Source: Cognatilysobacter segetis (GTDB lineage: Bacteria; Pseudomonadota; Gammaproteobacteria; Xanthomonadales; Xanthomonadaceae). From it: a stretch of DNA of 64,000 bases. The first letter of the stretch is position 1, and each line of letters begins with the position of its first letter. The notes beneath the pieces are model-generated. The model was not told the origin of the DNA, searched no databases, and worked only from the letters and a program-made list of their open reading frames with translations. The translations under genes were made by a program, and so were the position numbers. Shown here piece after piece: positions 37,013 to 46,548 of this stretch. Location of the stretch: contig NZ_SMRQ01000011.1 of NCBI RefSeq assembly GCF_004359965.1, positions 30,313 to 94,312 of the forward strand, given 5' to 3'.

Positions 37013-40000
37013 ATGAAGCGAATGCTCATCAACGCGACGCAGGCTGAAGAGCTGCGCGTCGCGATCGTCGACGGTCAGAACCTGTACGACATCGACATCG
37101 AACAACCGGCGAAGGAACAGAAGAAGTCCAACATCTACAAGGGCCGCATCACCCGCCTCGAGCCGTCGCTCGAAGCCGCCTTCGTGGAATACGGCGCCGA
37201 GCGCCACGGCTTCCTGCCGCTCAAGGAAATCTCCCGCGACTACTTCCAGGCCGGGGTCGACCCGAACAAGGCCGGGCTGAAGGAACTCCTCAAGGAGGGC
37301 CAGGAAGTCGTCGTGCAGGTCGACAAGGAAGAGCGCGGCAACAAGGGCGCCGCGCTGACGACCTTCATCTCGCTCGCCGGCCGTTACATGGTGCTGATGC
37401 CGAACTCGCCGACGGCGGGTGGCGTGTCGCGCCGCATCGAGGGCGATGACCGCGCCGAGCTCAAGAAGGCGATGGATTCGCTGAACATCCCCGACGACAT
37501 GGGGGTGATCATCCGCACCGCCGGCGTCGGCCGCGATGCGGAAGAACTGCAGTGGGACCTCGACTACCTGCTTCAGATCTGGCGCGCCGTCTGCGAAGCC
37601 GCGCTGTCCAAGCCCGCGCCGTTCCTGATCTACCAGGAGTCGCGCCTGATCATCCGCGCGCTGCGTGACTACATGCGCGCCGACATCGGCGAGATCCTCG
37701 TCGATACGCCGGAGATGTACGCCGAAGCCCGCGACTTCGTGCAGCAGGTGATGCCGCACAACGCGCGCAAGCTGAAGCACTACACGGACGACGTCCCGCT
37801 CTTCAATCGCTACCAGATCGAGTCGCAGATCGAGAACGCCTACGAGCGCACGATCAAGCTGCCGTCCGGCGGCGCGCTGGTCATCGACCAGACCGAGGCG
37901 CTGACCGCGATCGACGTCAACTCGGCACGCGCCACCAAGGGCGGCGACATCGAGGAGACGGCGTTCAACACGAACCTGGAAGCGGCCGACGAAGTCGCGC
38001 GCCAGATGCGCCTGCGCGACCTCGGCGGGCTGGTGGTGATCGACTTCATCGACATGTCGTCGAGCAAGCACCAGCGCGAGGTCGAGAACCGGCTGTCGAA
38101 TGCGCTGCGACATGACCGCGCGCGCGTGCAGATCGGCCGCATCTCGCGCTTCGGGCTGCTGGAGCTGTCGCGCCAGCGCCTGCGTCCGTCGCTCGGCGAG
38201 TCCAGCCAGATCGTCTGCCCGCGCTGCGAAGGCCACGGCCGCATGCGCAGCGTCGAGTCGCTGTCGCTGTCGGTGCTGCGCCTGGCCGAGGAGCACGCGA
38301 TGAAGGACAACACCGGCCAAGTGCTGGTGCAGGCGCCGGTCGAGATCGCGAACTACCTGCTCAACGAGAAGCGACGCGCGCTGGCCGAGATCGAGGCCCG
38401 CCACGACGCGCCCATCGTGATCGTCGCCGACGACCAGCTCGAGACGCCGCACTTCGAAGTCAGCCGCATCCGCGAGAATGAACTGGGCGAAGAGACCAGC
38501 AAGCCGAGCTACCAGCGCGGCACGCCGCGCAAGCTGGCGACGCATGCGCTGACGAAGGCGCACCTCAACATCCCGCCGCCGCCGGCCGTCACGAAGGTGC
38601 TGCCGTCGACGCCCGCGCCGCTGCGCGAGCCGAAGGAGGCCGCGCAGCCGGTCGCCCCGACGCCCGCCGCGGTCGCCCCGACGCCCGCGCCGACGCATTC
38701 GGTCGGTCTCGTCGAACGCATCATGCGGTTCTTCCGCGGCCAGACGCCGGTCGCCCCGCCGCCGGCGCCTGCGGCGACGTCGCGCGACGTGCGCGGCGAG
38801 CCGGGTCGACGCGACCGCAACGAGCGCCGCGGTCGCGACGCGCGCCGGGACGAGCGTGGCCCGCAGCAGGGCCGCGGCCAGCAGCCTTCGGGGAAGAGCG
38901 CACAGCCGCCGGCACAGGGCAAGAACGCGCAGAAGCCGCAGGGCGGCGGCCGCGGCCAGCCGGCCGCGGATCGTCCGCAGGGCGGCAAGCCGCAGCAGGC
39001 ACAGCCGCCGCGTCCGCCGCAACCGTCGCGCGAGCCGAAGGAAGCGCGCGAGCCGGCCGTGCAGTCAGCACCGGTCGCGCCCGTTCGCGAAAAGGCCGAG
39101 AAGGCGCCTCGCCCGCCGGTCGACACTGCGATCGCACCGGCCGCCATCGCCGCCGTGACGACCTCGCCTGCGTCGGAGAACGCCGCCCCGGCGCCGGAAC
39201 CGACCGTCACGACCGTGGCTTCGCTGGACGCGGCCGCCGTCGCGATCGAACAGCTCGATGCGGCCGATGCGGCCAAGTCGGATAACGCGGCGCGCCGTCG
39301 TCGCGGCCGCCGCGGCGGTCGCCGCCGTCGCCGCAACGGCGCCGAAGGCAGCGAGGGCATGGAGTCGCTCGACGCCGCCGACCTGCAGGACGAGGCGGAC
39401 GGCGACGACGAGGACATGGGCAAGCCCGCGGACGCCGCGGCTGCCGATGGCCGCCCGCAGCCGGAGTTCGAGTTCGACGACATCCCGCCCGCCGTCCCGG
39501 CGCGCACCCAGGCGGTCGCTCCCACCGCGGCGGTCAACGACACGCCCGTCGCTCCGCGGGCCGAGCGTCCGCGTGTCGAGGCGGACGTCCGTGAACCCGC
39601 AATCGCTACGCCCGCAGCGGCTTCCGTGATGTCGCCCGACCCGGCCGCGGTCGCGATCGAGACCGTCGAGCACGAAGTTGCGGTCAACGCCGCGCCTGCC
39701 GCGAACGCTCCGTCCCCGGTGGCGGCTCCGGAGGCCGCCACGACGCCGGCCGAGCCCGTGCTGCAGGCGCCGCCCGTCGCGACGACGCCGTCGGCCTCGT
39801 TGCCGGTCGCCGTGGTGCCGTTGGAGGCGCCTTCGGCACCGGTCGTCACGGCAGCGGCCGCGGCGCCGGTCGCTGCACCGACGCCGGCCATCCCGATGGA
39901 ATCGCCCGTGCAGGCACCGTCGCCCGCAGTGGCTCCGCGCCTCGACGAGGCCGCTGCGGTCAGTGCCGCGGACGCGGCGGAGGTCGCGGTCGAGGCGGAA

Positions 40001-40144
40001 GGCGAACCCGAGGCTTTCGCCGGCAACGTCGAAGGCGTTTCGGCCGGATCGCCGGACGACGCGTCGGTGAACACGCTGCCGGGCGGCGCCCCGAACCAGG
40101 GCGACCTGCTCGACGGGAACGGGAATCCGGAACGGCGCGACTGA
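37013..40144 (+). CDS. rne: Ribonuclease E
   Basis: 1043 residues from ATG 37013. The N-terminal catalytic half has [19 protein letters not shown], an S1 domain, the 5' sensor, DNase-I-like motifs ([25 protein letters not shown]) and the zinc-link CPRCEGHG. From about residue 540 on, the sequence is low-complexity: Pro/Ala-rich with Arg-rich RNA-binding patches ([34 protein letters not shown]) and an acidic segment. This is the degradosome scaffold region. It initiates mRNA decay and rRNA/tRNA maturation at the inner membrane. Confidence 0.96.
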   Translation: MKRMLINATQAEELRVAIVDGQNLYDIDIEQPAKEQKKSNIYKGRITRLEPSLEAAFVEYGAERHGFLPLKEISRDYFQAGVDPNKAGLKELLKEGQEVVVQVDKEERGNKGAALTTFISLAGRYMVLMPNSPTAGGVSRRIEGDDRAELKKAMDSLNIPDDMGVIIRTAGVGRDAEELQWDLDYLLQIWRAVCEAALSKPAPFLIYQESRLIIRALRDYMRADIGEILVDTPEMYAEARDFVQQVMPHNARKLKHYTDDVPLFNRYQIESQIENAYERTIKLPSGGALVIDQTEALTAIDVNSARATKGGDIEETAFNTNLEAADEVARQMRLRDLGGLVVIDFIDMSSSKHQREVENRLSNALRHDRARVQIGRISRFGLLELSRQRLRPSLGESSQIVCPRCEGHGRMRSVESLSLSVLRLAEEHAMKDNTGQVLVQAPVEIANYLLNEKRRALAEIEARHDAPIVIVADDQLETPHFEVSRIRENELGEETSKPSYQRGTPRKLATHALTKAHLNIPPPPAVTKVLPSTPAPLREPKEAAQPVAPTPAAVAPTPAPTHSVGLVERIMRFFRGQTPVAPPPAPAATSRDVRGEPGRRDRNERRGRDARRDERGPQQGRGQQPSGKSAQPPAQGKNAQKPQGGGRGQPAADRPQGGKPQQAQPPRPPQPSREPKEAREPAVQSAPVAPVREKAEKAPRPPVDTAIAPAAIAAVTTSPASENAAPAPEPTVTTVASLDAAAVAIEQLDAADAAKSDNAARRRRGRRGGRRRRRNGAEGSEGMESLDAADLQDEADGDDEDMGKPADAAAADGRPQPEFEFDDIPPAVPARTQAVAPTAAVNDTPVAPRAERPRVEADVREPAIATPAAASVMSPDPAAVAIETVEHEVAVNAAPAANAPSPVAAPEAATTPAEPVLQAPPVATTPSASLPVAVVPLEAPSAPVVTAAAAAPVAAPTPAIPMESPVQAPSPAVAPRLDEAAAVSAADAAEVAVEAEGEPEAFAGNVEGVSAGSPDDASVNTLPGGAPNQGDLLDGNGNPERRD

Positions 40145-40160
40145 CCCGTCGCGTCAACGA

Positions 40161-40192
40161 ACGAAGGGCCGCGAATGCGGCCCTTCGTCGTT
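40161..40192. terminator. Terminator between rne and gacA-like gene
   Basis: A 12-bp perfect stem ACGAAGGGCCGC / GCGGCCCTTCGT with GAAT loop between convergent genes, followed by CGTTCT. Probably bidirectional. Confidence 0.85.
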
Positions 40193-40241
40193 CTGGGGGC
40201 CGGAAGCCCGCGGCCTGACCGTCGGTCGATCGCGCCCCTGA

Positions 40242-40898
40242 CTAGTGGACGACGCTCGCAGGATCGGCGAGCCCGTATTTCCCTACCAGACGCGCCAGCC
40301 CGACGGTGTCGCTGATCGCCAGCCCCAGCTTCTCGAACATGCGGCTCTTGTGCGTATTGACCGTCTTCGGGCTGAGGCTGAGGCGACGCGCGATCTCCTG
40401 CTGCGGCAGGCCCTGCACCAGCATCAGCGCGATCTCGATTTCCCGCGGCGAGCATTCGTCGAACGGCGAACCGCCGCCGCCCATGCCGGCAAGCGCGAGG
40501 TTCTGCGCGACCGCCGGCGCGAGGTATTTCTTGCCGCGCGATACGTCGCGGACGGCCCGCAGCAACTCGTTGGGATCGCCGGCCTTGCCGACGTAACCGC
40601 AGGCACCCGCCTCGATGAGGCGCTTGGGCAGCGGTCCGTCTTCCAGCACCGAGACGATGATGACGCGCGCGCCGTAATCGCCGCGCACGATCCGTTCGGT
40701 CACTTCGAGCCCGCTCAGGCCCGGCAGGTGCAGGTCGCAGAGCACGACGTCCGGCAGCAGCGTGCGCAGTTGCGGCAGGGCCTGCTCGCCGCTGTCGGCC
40801 TCCCCGACGACCTCGATGTCGGTCTGTGCGGAGAGGATCATGCGCATGCCGGTGCGCACGATTGCATGGTCGTCGATGATGAAGACGCGGATGGACAT
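40242..40898 (-). CDS. gacA: GacA/UvrY-type response regulator (NarL/LuxR family)
   Basis: 218 residues from ATG 40898. The receiver domain has the acidic pair Asp9/Asp10, phospho-acceptor Asp55 (VVLCDLHLPGLSGLE) and the Lys of CGYVGKAGD. The linker-HTH segment SPFDECSPREIEIALMLVQG and LSLSPKTVNTHKSRMFEKLG closely resembles GacA/UvrY. GacA activates small RNAs that titrate RsmA/CsrA and so controls secretion, motility and biofilm. The uvrC gene that often follows gacA is not here; rne is downstream instead. Symbol assignment is by family likeness. Confidence 0.85.
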   Translation of the reverse strand: MSIRVFIIDDHAIVRTGMRMILSAQTDIEVVGEADSGEQALPQLRTLLPDVVLCDLHLPGLSGLEVTERIVRGDYGARVIIVSVLEDGPLPKRLIEAGACGYVGKAGDPNELLRAVRDVSRGKKYLAPAVAQNLALAGMGGGGSPFDECSPREIEIALMLVQGLPQQEIARRLSLSPKTVNTHKSRMFEKLGLAISDTVGLARLVGKYGLADPASVVH

Positions 40899-40968
40899 CC
40901 TTTTCCCCCGTTGATCCGAAAATCCCCGGGCGAGGCTACTGGCGGCTCTCCGGCCGCGCAACCGCCGC

Positions 40969-41895
40969 TCAGTCGAGCGTGATGTCCGCGTCGCCGGAGA
41001 AGGTCTCCACCGATACGTTGGCATCGCCGCCGCCGTAGCGATGGCGGAAGCTCGAACCCGGCCCGTGTTCCGGGCGGTCGATGGTGGCGCCGGGCGCGCG
41101 CAGGCTGCCGCTGAAGCTCTCGCCGCGTACCTCCGCCGACACGCTGCGCGGCAGGCGCAGGCGGACATCACCGCTCACCGTTTCGAGCTTCATGCGCGCA
41201 TGCGGCGACAGCGCGGTGCGCACGCCGACGTCGCCGCTGACGCTCGAGCCCTCGAACTTGTCGATGGGCGTATCGAGCACCTGCACGTCGATCTTGCCCG
41301 ACACCGATTCCACGCCGATCTCACGACCGAGCCGGCCGCTCAACCGGATCGAGCCGCTCACGCTGTCGACCTCGACGTTCGCGCGGTTGATGGTCAGGTC
41401 CACGTCGCCGCTGACGCTGTTGACCTCGACCTCGTCGGCCGCGGCGGCGACCTTGGTATTGCCGCTCACGTTGTCGATGCTGAGCGAGGACGGCGAGACG
41501 CCCCAGGCGAGCACGTCGGCGGCGACGGCGGAGATATCGAGATCCGCGCGCACCGGCACGGTGATCTTCAACACCGTCGGCTCGCTGCGCTTCGCGCCGC
41601 CCAGCAGGCGCGAGAACCCGCCGCCGTCCGGATAGCGCACCGCGATCCGCAAGGCGTCGCCATCGCCCTCGATGTCGAGCTTCTCGACGCCGGCGCCGAG
41701 GCTGCCCTCGATGCGGACCTCCGGTCGATCCCAGGCGCGCACTTCGATGAGGCCCGTGGGGTTCTCGATCTCGACGCGCCCGCGCATCGCCAGCGGTCGT
41801 GATTCGTTGATGGGGGTCGCGGCGAGCGTGGCGCTCGAGGCGACGGCGAGCGACACGGCGACGGCCAGGCGCGTGATGACGGTACGGGTGTGCAT
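40969..41895 (-). CDS. Secreted DUF4097-type beta-repeat protein
   Basis: 308 residues. A signal peptide (about 1-25, VSLAVASSATLAA) is followed by a repetitive beta-strand domain in which V-S-G-x-[I/V]-x-[L/V] units recur about every 22 residues (VNSVSGDVDL, VDSVSGSIRL, VESVSGKIDV, LETVSGDVRL, VETFSGDADI). This is the DUF4097/putative-adhesin fold found with ECF sigma operons. It is downstream of the sigma and anti-sigma genes and is probably cotranscribed with them, perhaps as an envelope stress target. Confidence 0.88.
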   Translation of the reverse strand: MHTRTVITRLAVAVSLAVASSATLAATPINESRPLAMRGRVEIENPTGLIEVRAWDRPEVRIEGSLGAGVEKLDIEGDGDALRIAVRYPDGGGFSRLLGGAKRSEPTVLKITVPVRADLDISAVAADVLAWGVSPSSLSIDNVSGNTKVAAAADEVEVNSVSGDVDLTINRANVEVDSVSGSIRLSGRLGREIGVESVSGKIDVQVLDTPIDKFEGSSVSGDVGVRTALSPHARMKLETVSGDVRLRLPRSVSAEVRGESFSGSLRAPGATIDRPEHGPGSSFRHRYGGGDANVSVETFSGDADITLD

Positions 41896-41907
41896 GGGAC
41901 TCTCCGG

Positions 41908-42393
41908 TCAGCCCACGAGCGCGCGCTGCGACAGCGCGAGCCGGAGGGAATAGGTACGCCGCAGCTGTTCGAGCAGCAGGCGGGAATCGGGATCGCGCTG
42001 GAGCGCGCGACGGATTTCGCGCGCACTGCGGTCGAGTTCGGTGAAGGCCGGTGCCAGCTCGGCCGGCGCCTGTGCATCGGGCATCGCCTGCAGCGCACGG
42101 TCGTACTCGCGCGTCATCGACTGGGCCTCGCGATGCGCGACCGACGCGGTGCCGCCCGGCGCACGCGTGCCCAGCACGAGCCCGCCCGCGGCGATGACGA
42201 GCAACACGCTCGCCGCGAGCGCGAATCGGGGCGCCGCCACGCGGCGCGGTTGCGGCGCGGCGGCAAGGCGCGCTTCGATGCCCGGCCAGAGGTCGACCGG
42301 AGGCGGCGCGTCGCGGCGCAGCGCGCGCAGCTGCCAGCGCAGCGCATCGGACAGCGCGCCGTGTTCGTCGGGGGACATGCGTTCGTCGTTCAT
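41908..42393 (-). CDS. Putative anti-sigma factor (single-pass membrane protein)
   Basis: 161 residues from ATG 42393, overlapping the sigma gene by ATGA. The cytoplasmic N-terminal part (residues 1-60) resembles the zinc-free anti-sigma N-region (LSDALRWQLRALRRDAPPPVDLW), a transmembrane helix follows at about 66-84 (FALAASVLLVIAAGGLVLG), and the periplasmic C-terminal part is helical. Function as anti-sigma is inferred from position and topology; there is no clear HxxxCxxC zinc motif. Confidence 0.75.
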   Translation of the reverse strand: MNDERMSPDEHGALSDALRWQLRALRRDAPPPVDLWPGIEARLAAAPQPRRVAAPRFALAASVLLVIAAGGLVLGTRAPGGTASVAHREAQSMTREYDRALQAMPDAQAPAELAPAFTELDRSAREIRRALQRDPDSRLLLEQLRRTYSLRLALSQRALVG

Positions 42394-42992
42394 GCGGATT
42401 CTCCAAGCCGTTCGCGCAGCAGCCCGCGCGCCCGGTGCAGCTGGGCCTTCGAACTGCCCACGGCCATGCCGAGTTCCTCGGCGATTTCCTCGTGGCGCCA
42501 GCCCTCGATGTCGTACAGCACCAGCACCGCGCGCGCCCGCGGCGGCAGGCTGGCGACGGCACGCTCCAGGTCCATGCGCAGCGCGGTGCGGCCACCGGCC
42601 GAGTCCTGCAGGCCGACGTAGTCGAGCCCTTCGTCGTCGCCTTCGTCGTGGCGCCGCACGCGGCGCGAGCGCATCTCCATCAGCGTGGTGTTCACGGCGA
42701 GCCGGTGCAGCCAGGTGCCGAACGCCGAGTCGTTGCGGAAATCGCGCAGCGACTGCCACGCACGCACGAACGTCTCCTGCGTCAGGTCCTCGGCGCGGGC
42801 GCCCTGCCCGCCCACGAGCCGGCTGATGACGCCGTGCACGCGGCCGCAGTGGCGGCGATAGAGCGATTCGAACGCACGCGTGCTGCCGGCAGCGGCCGAG
42901 GCGACGAGCGCGCGATCCTCGTCGACGGCGACGGTGGCGGCATTCGAGGACACGTCGAGCACGGCGGTGAGCATACCCTTCGGATGCGCCAT
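42390..42992 (-). CDS. ECF-type RNA polymerase sigma factor
   Basis: 200 residues from ATG 42992; ATG 42974 is an alternative. Region 2 (AFESLYRRHCGRVHGVISRLVG, DLTQETFVRAWQSLRDFR, then FGTWLHRLAVN) and region 4 (SLPPRARAVLVLYDIEGWRHEEIAEELGM, then SSKAQLHRARGLL) are complete. The head of the operon sigma/anti-sigma/DUF4097, in line with envelope-responsive ECF sigma factors. Its signal is unknown. Confidence 0.92.
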   Translation of the reverse strand: MAHPKGMLTAVLDVSSNAATVAVDEDRALVASAAAGSTRAFESLYRRHCGRVHGVISRLVGGQGARAEDLTQETFVRAWQSLRDFRNDSAFGTWLHRLAVNTTLMEMRSRRVRRHDEGDDEGLDYVGLQDSAGGRTALRMDLERAVASLPPRARAVLVLYDIEGWRHEEIAEELGMAVGSSKAQLHRARGLLRERLGESA

Positions 42993-43031
42993 GCCGGCCG
43001 GCGGTTTAAACGGCTGGGCCCGCCAGAAATG

Positions 43032-43054
43032 AAGGGCTCCCGGGGGGAGCCCTT
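43032..43054. terminator. Hairpin upstream of the ECF operon
   Basis: Stem AAGGGCTCC / GGAGCCCTT with loop CGGGG, without a T-tract. It marks the boundary between the core operon and the gene-poor accessory stretch; its direction is unclear. Confidence 0.4.
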
Positions 43055-43217
43055 GCAGCCGATCGCGGGGAGCGCGCCCGCCGGCGGTTGTTCCGGAGCG
43101 GCCGACGCCGCCCTGACCAGCAGAAATTTCTACAGTCGCGGCCGCTGCGCTACTCGCGTCGTCCCGTGGAAGCCCGGTAAGCCCGATTCCAAGTGTGGGA
43201 ACGCGCAGCGCCCCTCG

Positions 43218-43487
43218 TCATGCCTGCCGGAAGCCCGGTGACGATCCATGAGCTGCCTCGCAAACGTGCATCGCGCCCTCGATTATTACCTCGTCGGCCC
43301 GGGTGGCCAGCCCGTAGCCGCGAAGCGCGATCGCGTGGGCCAAGTCAGGCGACAGCGTCGACATCGCGAATGACGCGGAACCGACGCGACGAAGCTTTCC
43401 TTCCGCCATGAGGCCGTACGGCGGCCGGGGCGCCAGCGGCACCACTATCAGGAACTGGTCGGCTCGGCGGTAGAGGTCGAAGTTCAC
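43218..43487 (-). CDS. Small hypothetical ORF in the gene-poor tract
   Basis: 89 residues from GTG 43487, preceded by GACCGAGG. Third codon positions are strongly G/C, as in real genes of this genome, and the protein looks structured (FDLYRRADQFLIVVPLAP, LSPDLAHAIALRGYGLATRAD). The reading frame stays open upstream but that part looks non-coding. I do not recognise the family. It could be a small genuine gene or the remaining end of a decayed one. Confidence 0.4.
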   Translation of the reverse strand: MNFDLYRRADQFLIVVPLAPRPPYGLMAEGKLRRVGSASFAMSTLSPDLAHAIALRGYGLATRADEVIIEGAMHVCEAAHGSSPGFRQA

Positions 43488-44595
43488 GAGCGGCCTCGGT
43501 CCGAACGTTCGGCTCTGAACCGCGTTCGGCTGGGTTTGAGACGTCCCGGGCCCGGCGCGTGGCCAAGCCTCCTGCGGCCTGCTCCCGCCATAGCGCCCTG
43601 AAAGCGCGCATCTGGCTCGCCGTAGGATCACCCTCTGCCGCGGGCTGTTACGCGGCGGTGAGCCAATCCGCCGGTCGCCTCGGAGGTGCTCGCAGCGCGG
43701 CGTCACCAGTCCAGGCTGCACGGCCGAAATGGTGCAGCTCACCACGACGACTGCCGCTGCAGGTCTCGAGGTTTTATCGAGGTCATCGGCGCCGTTGTCG
43801 TGCCCCTGGACGGCCGACCATTCCCGTCGAGCATCGGTGCACCCGTCATCCACCTCGTGCGAGCTCTAGGCGACTCGGGCCCGGCCGCCACCTCGTGCAA
43901 ACGACAATCGATGATGCGTTCGCACGCCTCGGAAGCCGGATGCAGCGGGCTGCGACGGTTGACGAGCTCGAACCTCACCCACCACGACCGGGCGCCGTGT
44001 CGGTGGAATCACGCCGCTGAGCTCGAACGCCGTGGCGCCGGGGTCAACCGTTGAACGGCCGATGTAGACCAAATCAGCAAGCGGCGGACACCGTGACCTC
44101 GGGACATTACGTAGGGAATGTACGGATGCCGGTAGCCATCCCCATGGCGGTATGTTCCTGTTCCCGATGATCGATGTGCAGCACACCAGGTGCGCGATGC
44201 AGCTGCCGGTGACCGAAAGCGCGAACCGCGGTTTGGCCGAAGCGACGGCCGCGCCTCTTTTTCGCCAGCGATCGCCACGCCGCGACGCCCGTACCCGACC
44301 GGCGAACCCAGCTATGGGAGCCCGGAGTGCTGCGCACAGTGAGAGAGTGAGAGTTCGGCGACACGATAGGAGCGCTCGTATCCATACCTGACGGTTGTGG
44401 TTACGACCTAACGTAGATCCGTGGGCGGCTTGCGTTCCGTTGCCGTGGATCGTAGCCGTTGGTGGGTGGCTCGGTGCGTACATGCCAACGCCGGGCATGG
44501 CGTTTCCGACCTTGGAATGACCACTCAGGCTACGGCGCGCCGCGAGGCCGCCAGCCGCGGTGGCCTCGGCACCGGCACGCTAAGGGAGATACGAC
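43488..44595. other. Gene-poor tract, no recognisable gene
   Basis: About 1.1 kb in which all reading frames have uneven composition, no clear SD-start pairs and no recognisable domains. One leftward frame (43739-43978) is open but not convincing. The base composition is less extreme and codon bias is lost compared with flanking genes, which suggests decayed or acquired DNA. The last 100 bases must contain the promoter for the peroxiredoxin gene. Confidence 0.5.
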
Positions 44596-45072
44596 ATGTC
44601 GACCATTCTTCGTGCCGGCACACAGGCACCTGGCTTCGAGCTCCGCGTGACACCGGACCAGATGCTTCGTCTGGACGAGGTCGAAGGCAAGCGCGTCGTG
44701 CTCGCCTTCTACCCCGCCGACTGGAGCCCGGTGTGTGGCGACCAGATGGCGCTCTACAACCAGGTGCTTCCGGAGTTTCGTAGCCGAGGCGCCGAGATAT
44801 TCGGAATCTCGGTCGACGGCGCCTGGTGCCATCAGGCCTTCGCGCAGGCCAGGAACCTGCATTTCCCCCTGCTGGCGGACTTCGAGCCCAAGGGCGAGGT
44901 GGCGCGCGCTTACGGGGCGTACCGGGCGTCGGAGGGCGTCTGTGAGCGTGCGCTGTTCGTGATCGACGAGAAGCGTCAGATCGCCTGGAGCTACTGCTCA
45001 CCGATCGCCGTGAACCCCGGCGCCGATGGAATTCTCGATGCGCTCGACGCGCTGCAGAAAACAGGAGCATGA
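44596..45072 (+). CDS. Peroxiredoxin (AhpC/TSA-type redoxin)
   Basis: 158 residues from ATG 44596, preceded by AAGGGAG. Reduces peroxides with a thiol. The peroxidatic Cys47 is in YPADWSPVCGDQ, where Ser replaces the usual Thr of P-x-x-x-T-x-x-C, an accepted variant. Another Cys (in SEGVCERAL) is a candidate resolving or non-catalytic residue. It overlaps or abuts the DsbA-like gene, so the pair could form a peroxide-reduction/thiol-oxidation module. Confidence 0.88.
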   Translation: MSTILRAGTQAPGFELRVTPDQMLRLDEVEGKRVVLAFYPADWSPVCGDQMALYNQVLPEFRSRGAEIFGISVDGAWCHQAFAQARNLHFPLLADFEPKGEVARAYGAYRASEGVCERALFVIDEKRQIAWSYCSPIAVNPGADGILDALDALQKTGA

Positions 45073-45074
45073 GG

Positions 45075-45611
45075 ATGGCAACGCTCAAGGTTCCCGTCAC
45101 CGCCTCGGACCACGTCCTTGCCGCAGAAAACGCAGCGGTGGTGTTGGTCGAGTATGGCGACTACCAATGCCCTCACTGTGCCGCAGCGCAGGGACCTGTT
45201 AAGCAGATTCTGTTGCGCTACGGAGGCAGAGTCGGTCTCGTATTCCGCCATTTCCCGTTGACCGAGGTGCATCCGATGGCGGCTCCGGCGGCCGAGGCAG
45301 CCGAGTTCGCCGGAGACCACGGACGGTTCTGGGAAATGCACGACGCGATCTACGCAAACCAGGCGAACCTGAGCCCCGAGCTGCTCATAGCGCTGGCAAA
45401 CGCACTTCACCTGTCCAGCCATGAATTGCGGGAAGCGCTGGTTTCCGGGCAACACGCACGCAAGGTGCAGGCCGACTTCATGGGCGGTGTGCGCAGCGGC
45501 GTTAACGGTACACCCACGTTTTTCGTGAACGGGATCCGCCACGATGGCGGCTATTCGGTGCCCGAACTCGCCGCGAGCATCGAGAACGCGATGCTGGCGG
45601 CAGCGCCGTGA
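45075..45611 (+). CDS. DsbA-family thioredoxin-fold protein (cytosolic)
   Basis: 178 residues from ATG 45075, which has AGGAG 7 bases upstream; an ATG at 45069 overlapping the previous stop has only one base of spacing. The active site is CPHC (Cys32, Cys35) in VEYGDYQCPHCAAAQ, with the cis-Pro loop SGVNGTPTFFVNGIRHDG. It lacks a signal peptide, so it acts in the cytosol, unlike periplasmic DsbA. Family members of this type are often fused to NhaA or stand alone near peroxiredoxins. It may reduce or oxidise the adjacent peroxiredoxin; this is inference. Confidence 0.88.
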   Translation: MATLKVPVTASDHVLAAENAAVVLVEYGDYQCPHCAAAQGPVKQILLRYGGRVGLVFRHFPLTEVHPMAAPAAEAAEFAGDHGRFWEMHDAIYANQANLSPELLIALANALHLSSHELREALVSGQHARKVQADFMGGVRSGVNGTPTFFVNGIRHDGGYSVPELAASIENAMLAAAP

Positions 45612-45729
45612 GCTCCTAACTCCGGCACCGCGAAATGACGACCGTCGATGCGGCGAACCTGCGAGGCCGCGACGATCTTGGTGTCAGCGGAGGTGGCTGG
45701 CCTGGTTATTCAACTGGAGGAGTCTTGCT

Positions 45730-46188
45730 ATGTCGAACATGATGCTCACGGCCGCGCTTCGCGGCCCCAACACAAGTTGGAAACAGCCCGCCCGTGCACA
45801 AGCAGCGCGACACGTTGGATATCAAATGCTGCTGGCCGCTGCGATCGCGTTTACTTTCGCTGGCAACATCCACGCACAGGCAGTCGAACTGGTTGTCGTG
45901 GATGTCAAGGCGGTCGCCGTCGGCCTGCAGGCATCCAAACTCATAGGCATGGACGTCCGCAATTCCCAGGGTGAGAAGATCGGCACCATCGACGACCTGC
46001 TCATCCTCCCGCGCGCGCGCGCATTCGCGATTCTGCAGGTCGGCGGTTTTCTTGGCATCGGCGGCCACCTCGTCGCCGTGCCGCTTGATAGCCTGACCAT
46101 TACTGCCGGCGGCAGTCGCGCATCGCTTCGTGGTGCTACGAAGGACGCTCTCAGGAAGCTGCCGGAATTCCACTACAAAAAGAAGTGA
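45730..46188 (+). CDS. PRC-barrel domain protein, exported
   Basis: 152 residues from ATG 45730, preceded by GGAGGAG. A long N-terminal region with a hydrophobic stretch (VGYQMLLAAAIAFTFAGNIHAQ) looks like a late signal peptide cut after HAQ or a membrane anchor. It is followed by a PRC-barrel (LIGMDVRNSQGEKIGTIDDLL, ILQVGGFLGIGGHLVAVP). PRC-barrel proteins of this kind are common near stress-response genes; the molecular role is unknown. Confidence 0.85.
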   Translation: MSNMMLTAALRGPNTSWKQPARAQAARHVGYQMLLAAAIAFTFAGNIHAQAVELVVVDVKAVAVGLQASKLIGMDVRNSQGEKIGTIDDLLILPRARAFAILQVGGFLGIGGHLVAVPLDSLTITAGGSRASLRGATKDALRKLPEFHYKKK

Positions 46189-46548
46189 GCCGACCGACGA
46201 TGGCGCACCTTGGCCTCGCCAGGGTGCGTCCCGCCGGCGGGACGCCAGTGGGGGCGTCCTTTTCAGGGAAATGATCCTGCGGCACGGCCAACGGCAGGAA
46301 GCGCGGCGAATGAAGCGCGGCATCGCGATGCGGCGGTCAACCCACCCGCCGTGCGCGGATGCCCTGGGCACGACGTCGGTTGGGCTGCGACGGGGGCCGG
46401 GCGCACGGGCCAGGCGTGGTGTCACAACCGTTGGGCCTGCCGCACTCGGGACGCCTGGCGGCGCCCTCCTCGCCATCCCGTAACCCTCCGATAACGCTCG
46501 TACGCCGCAACATGGCGTGTCGGCACTACCTGACGAGCTTCGGCATAT
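46189..46548. other. 360-base intergenic tract before the PAS regulator
   Basis: No gene seen. It holds the inverted repeats at 46204-46245 (separate entry). The final 60 bases precede the regulator start without a clear SD; the ATG at 46549 follows GCATAT. A weak CGATAAC patch at 46489-46495 is the only AT-containing element that could be a promoter. Confidence 0.4.
46204..46245. repeat. Two nested inverted repeats downstream of the PRC-barrel gene
   Basis: A stem-loop CGCACC...GGGTGCG (46205-46228) is immediately followed by a perfect 20-base palindrome centred at 46235/46236 (half-site GCGTCCCGCC). The first could be the terminator of the PRC-barrel gene. The perfect palindrome without a loop is more like a protein binding site or a REP-type element. 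Confidence 0.55.

Noticed and set aside
36800..39022. A 740-codon minus-strand frame opposite rne
   Set aside because: Leu/Arg/Val-rich mirror frame of RNase E without start signal or domains.
43490..43560. Repeated TTCGGCT/GAACCG half-sites considered as another attC
   Set aside because: The arms do not pair as in attC and no R'/R'' boxes are present.
43739..43978. 79-codon minus-strand ORF in the gene-poor tract
   Set aside because: No SD, no recognisable domain and mixed codon bias; not supported as a gene.
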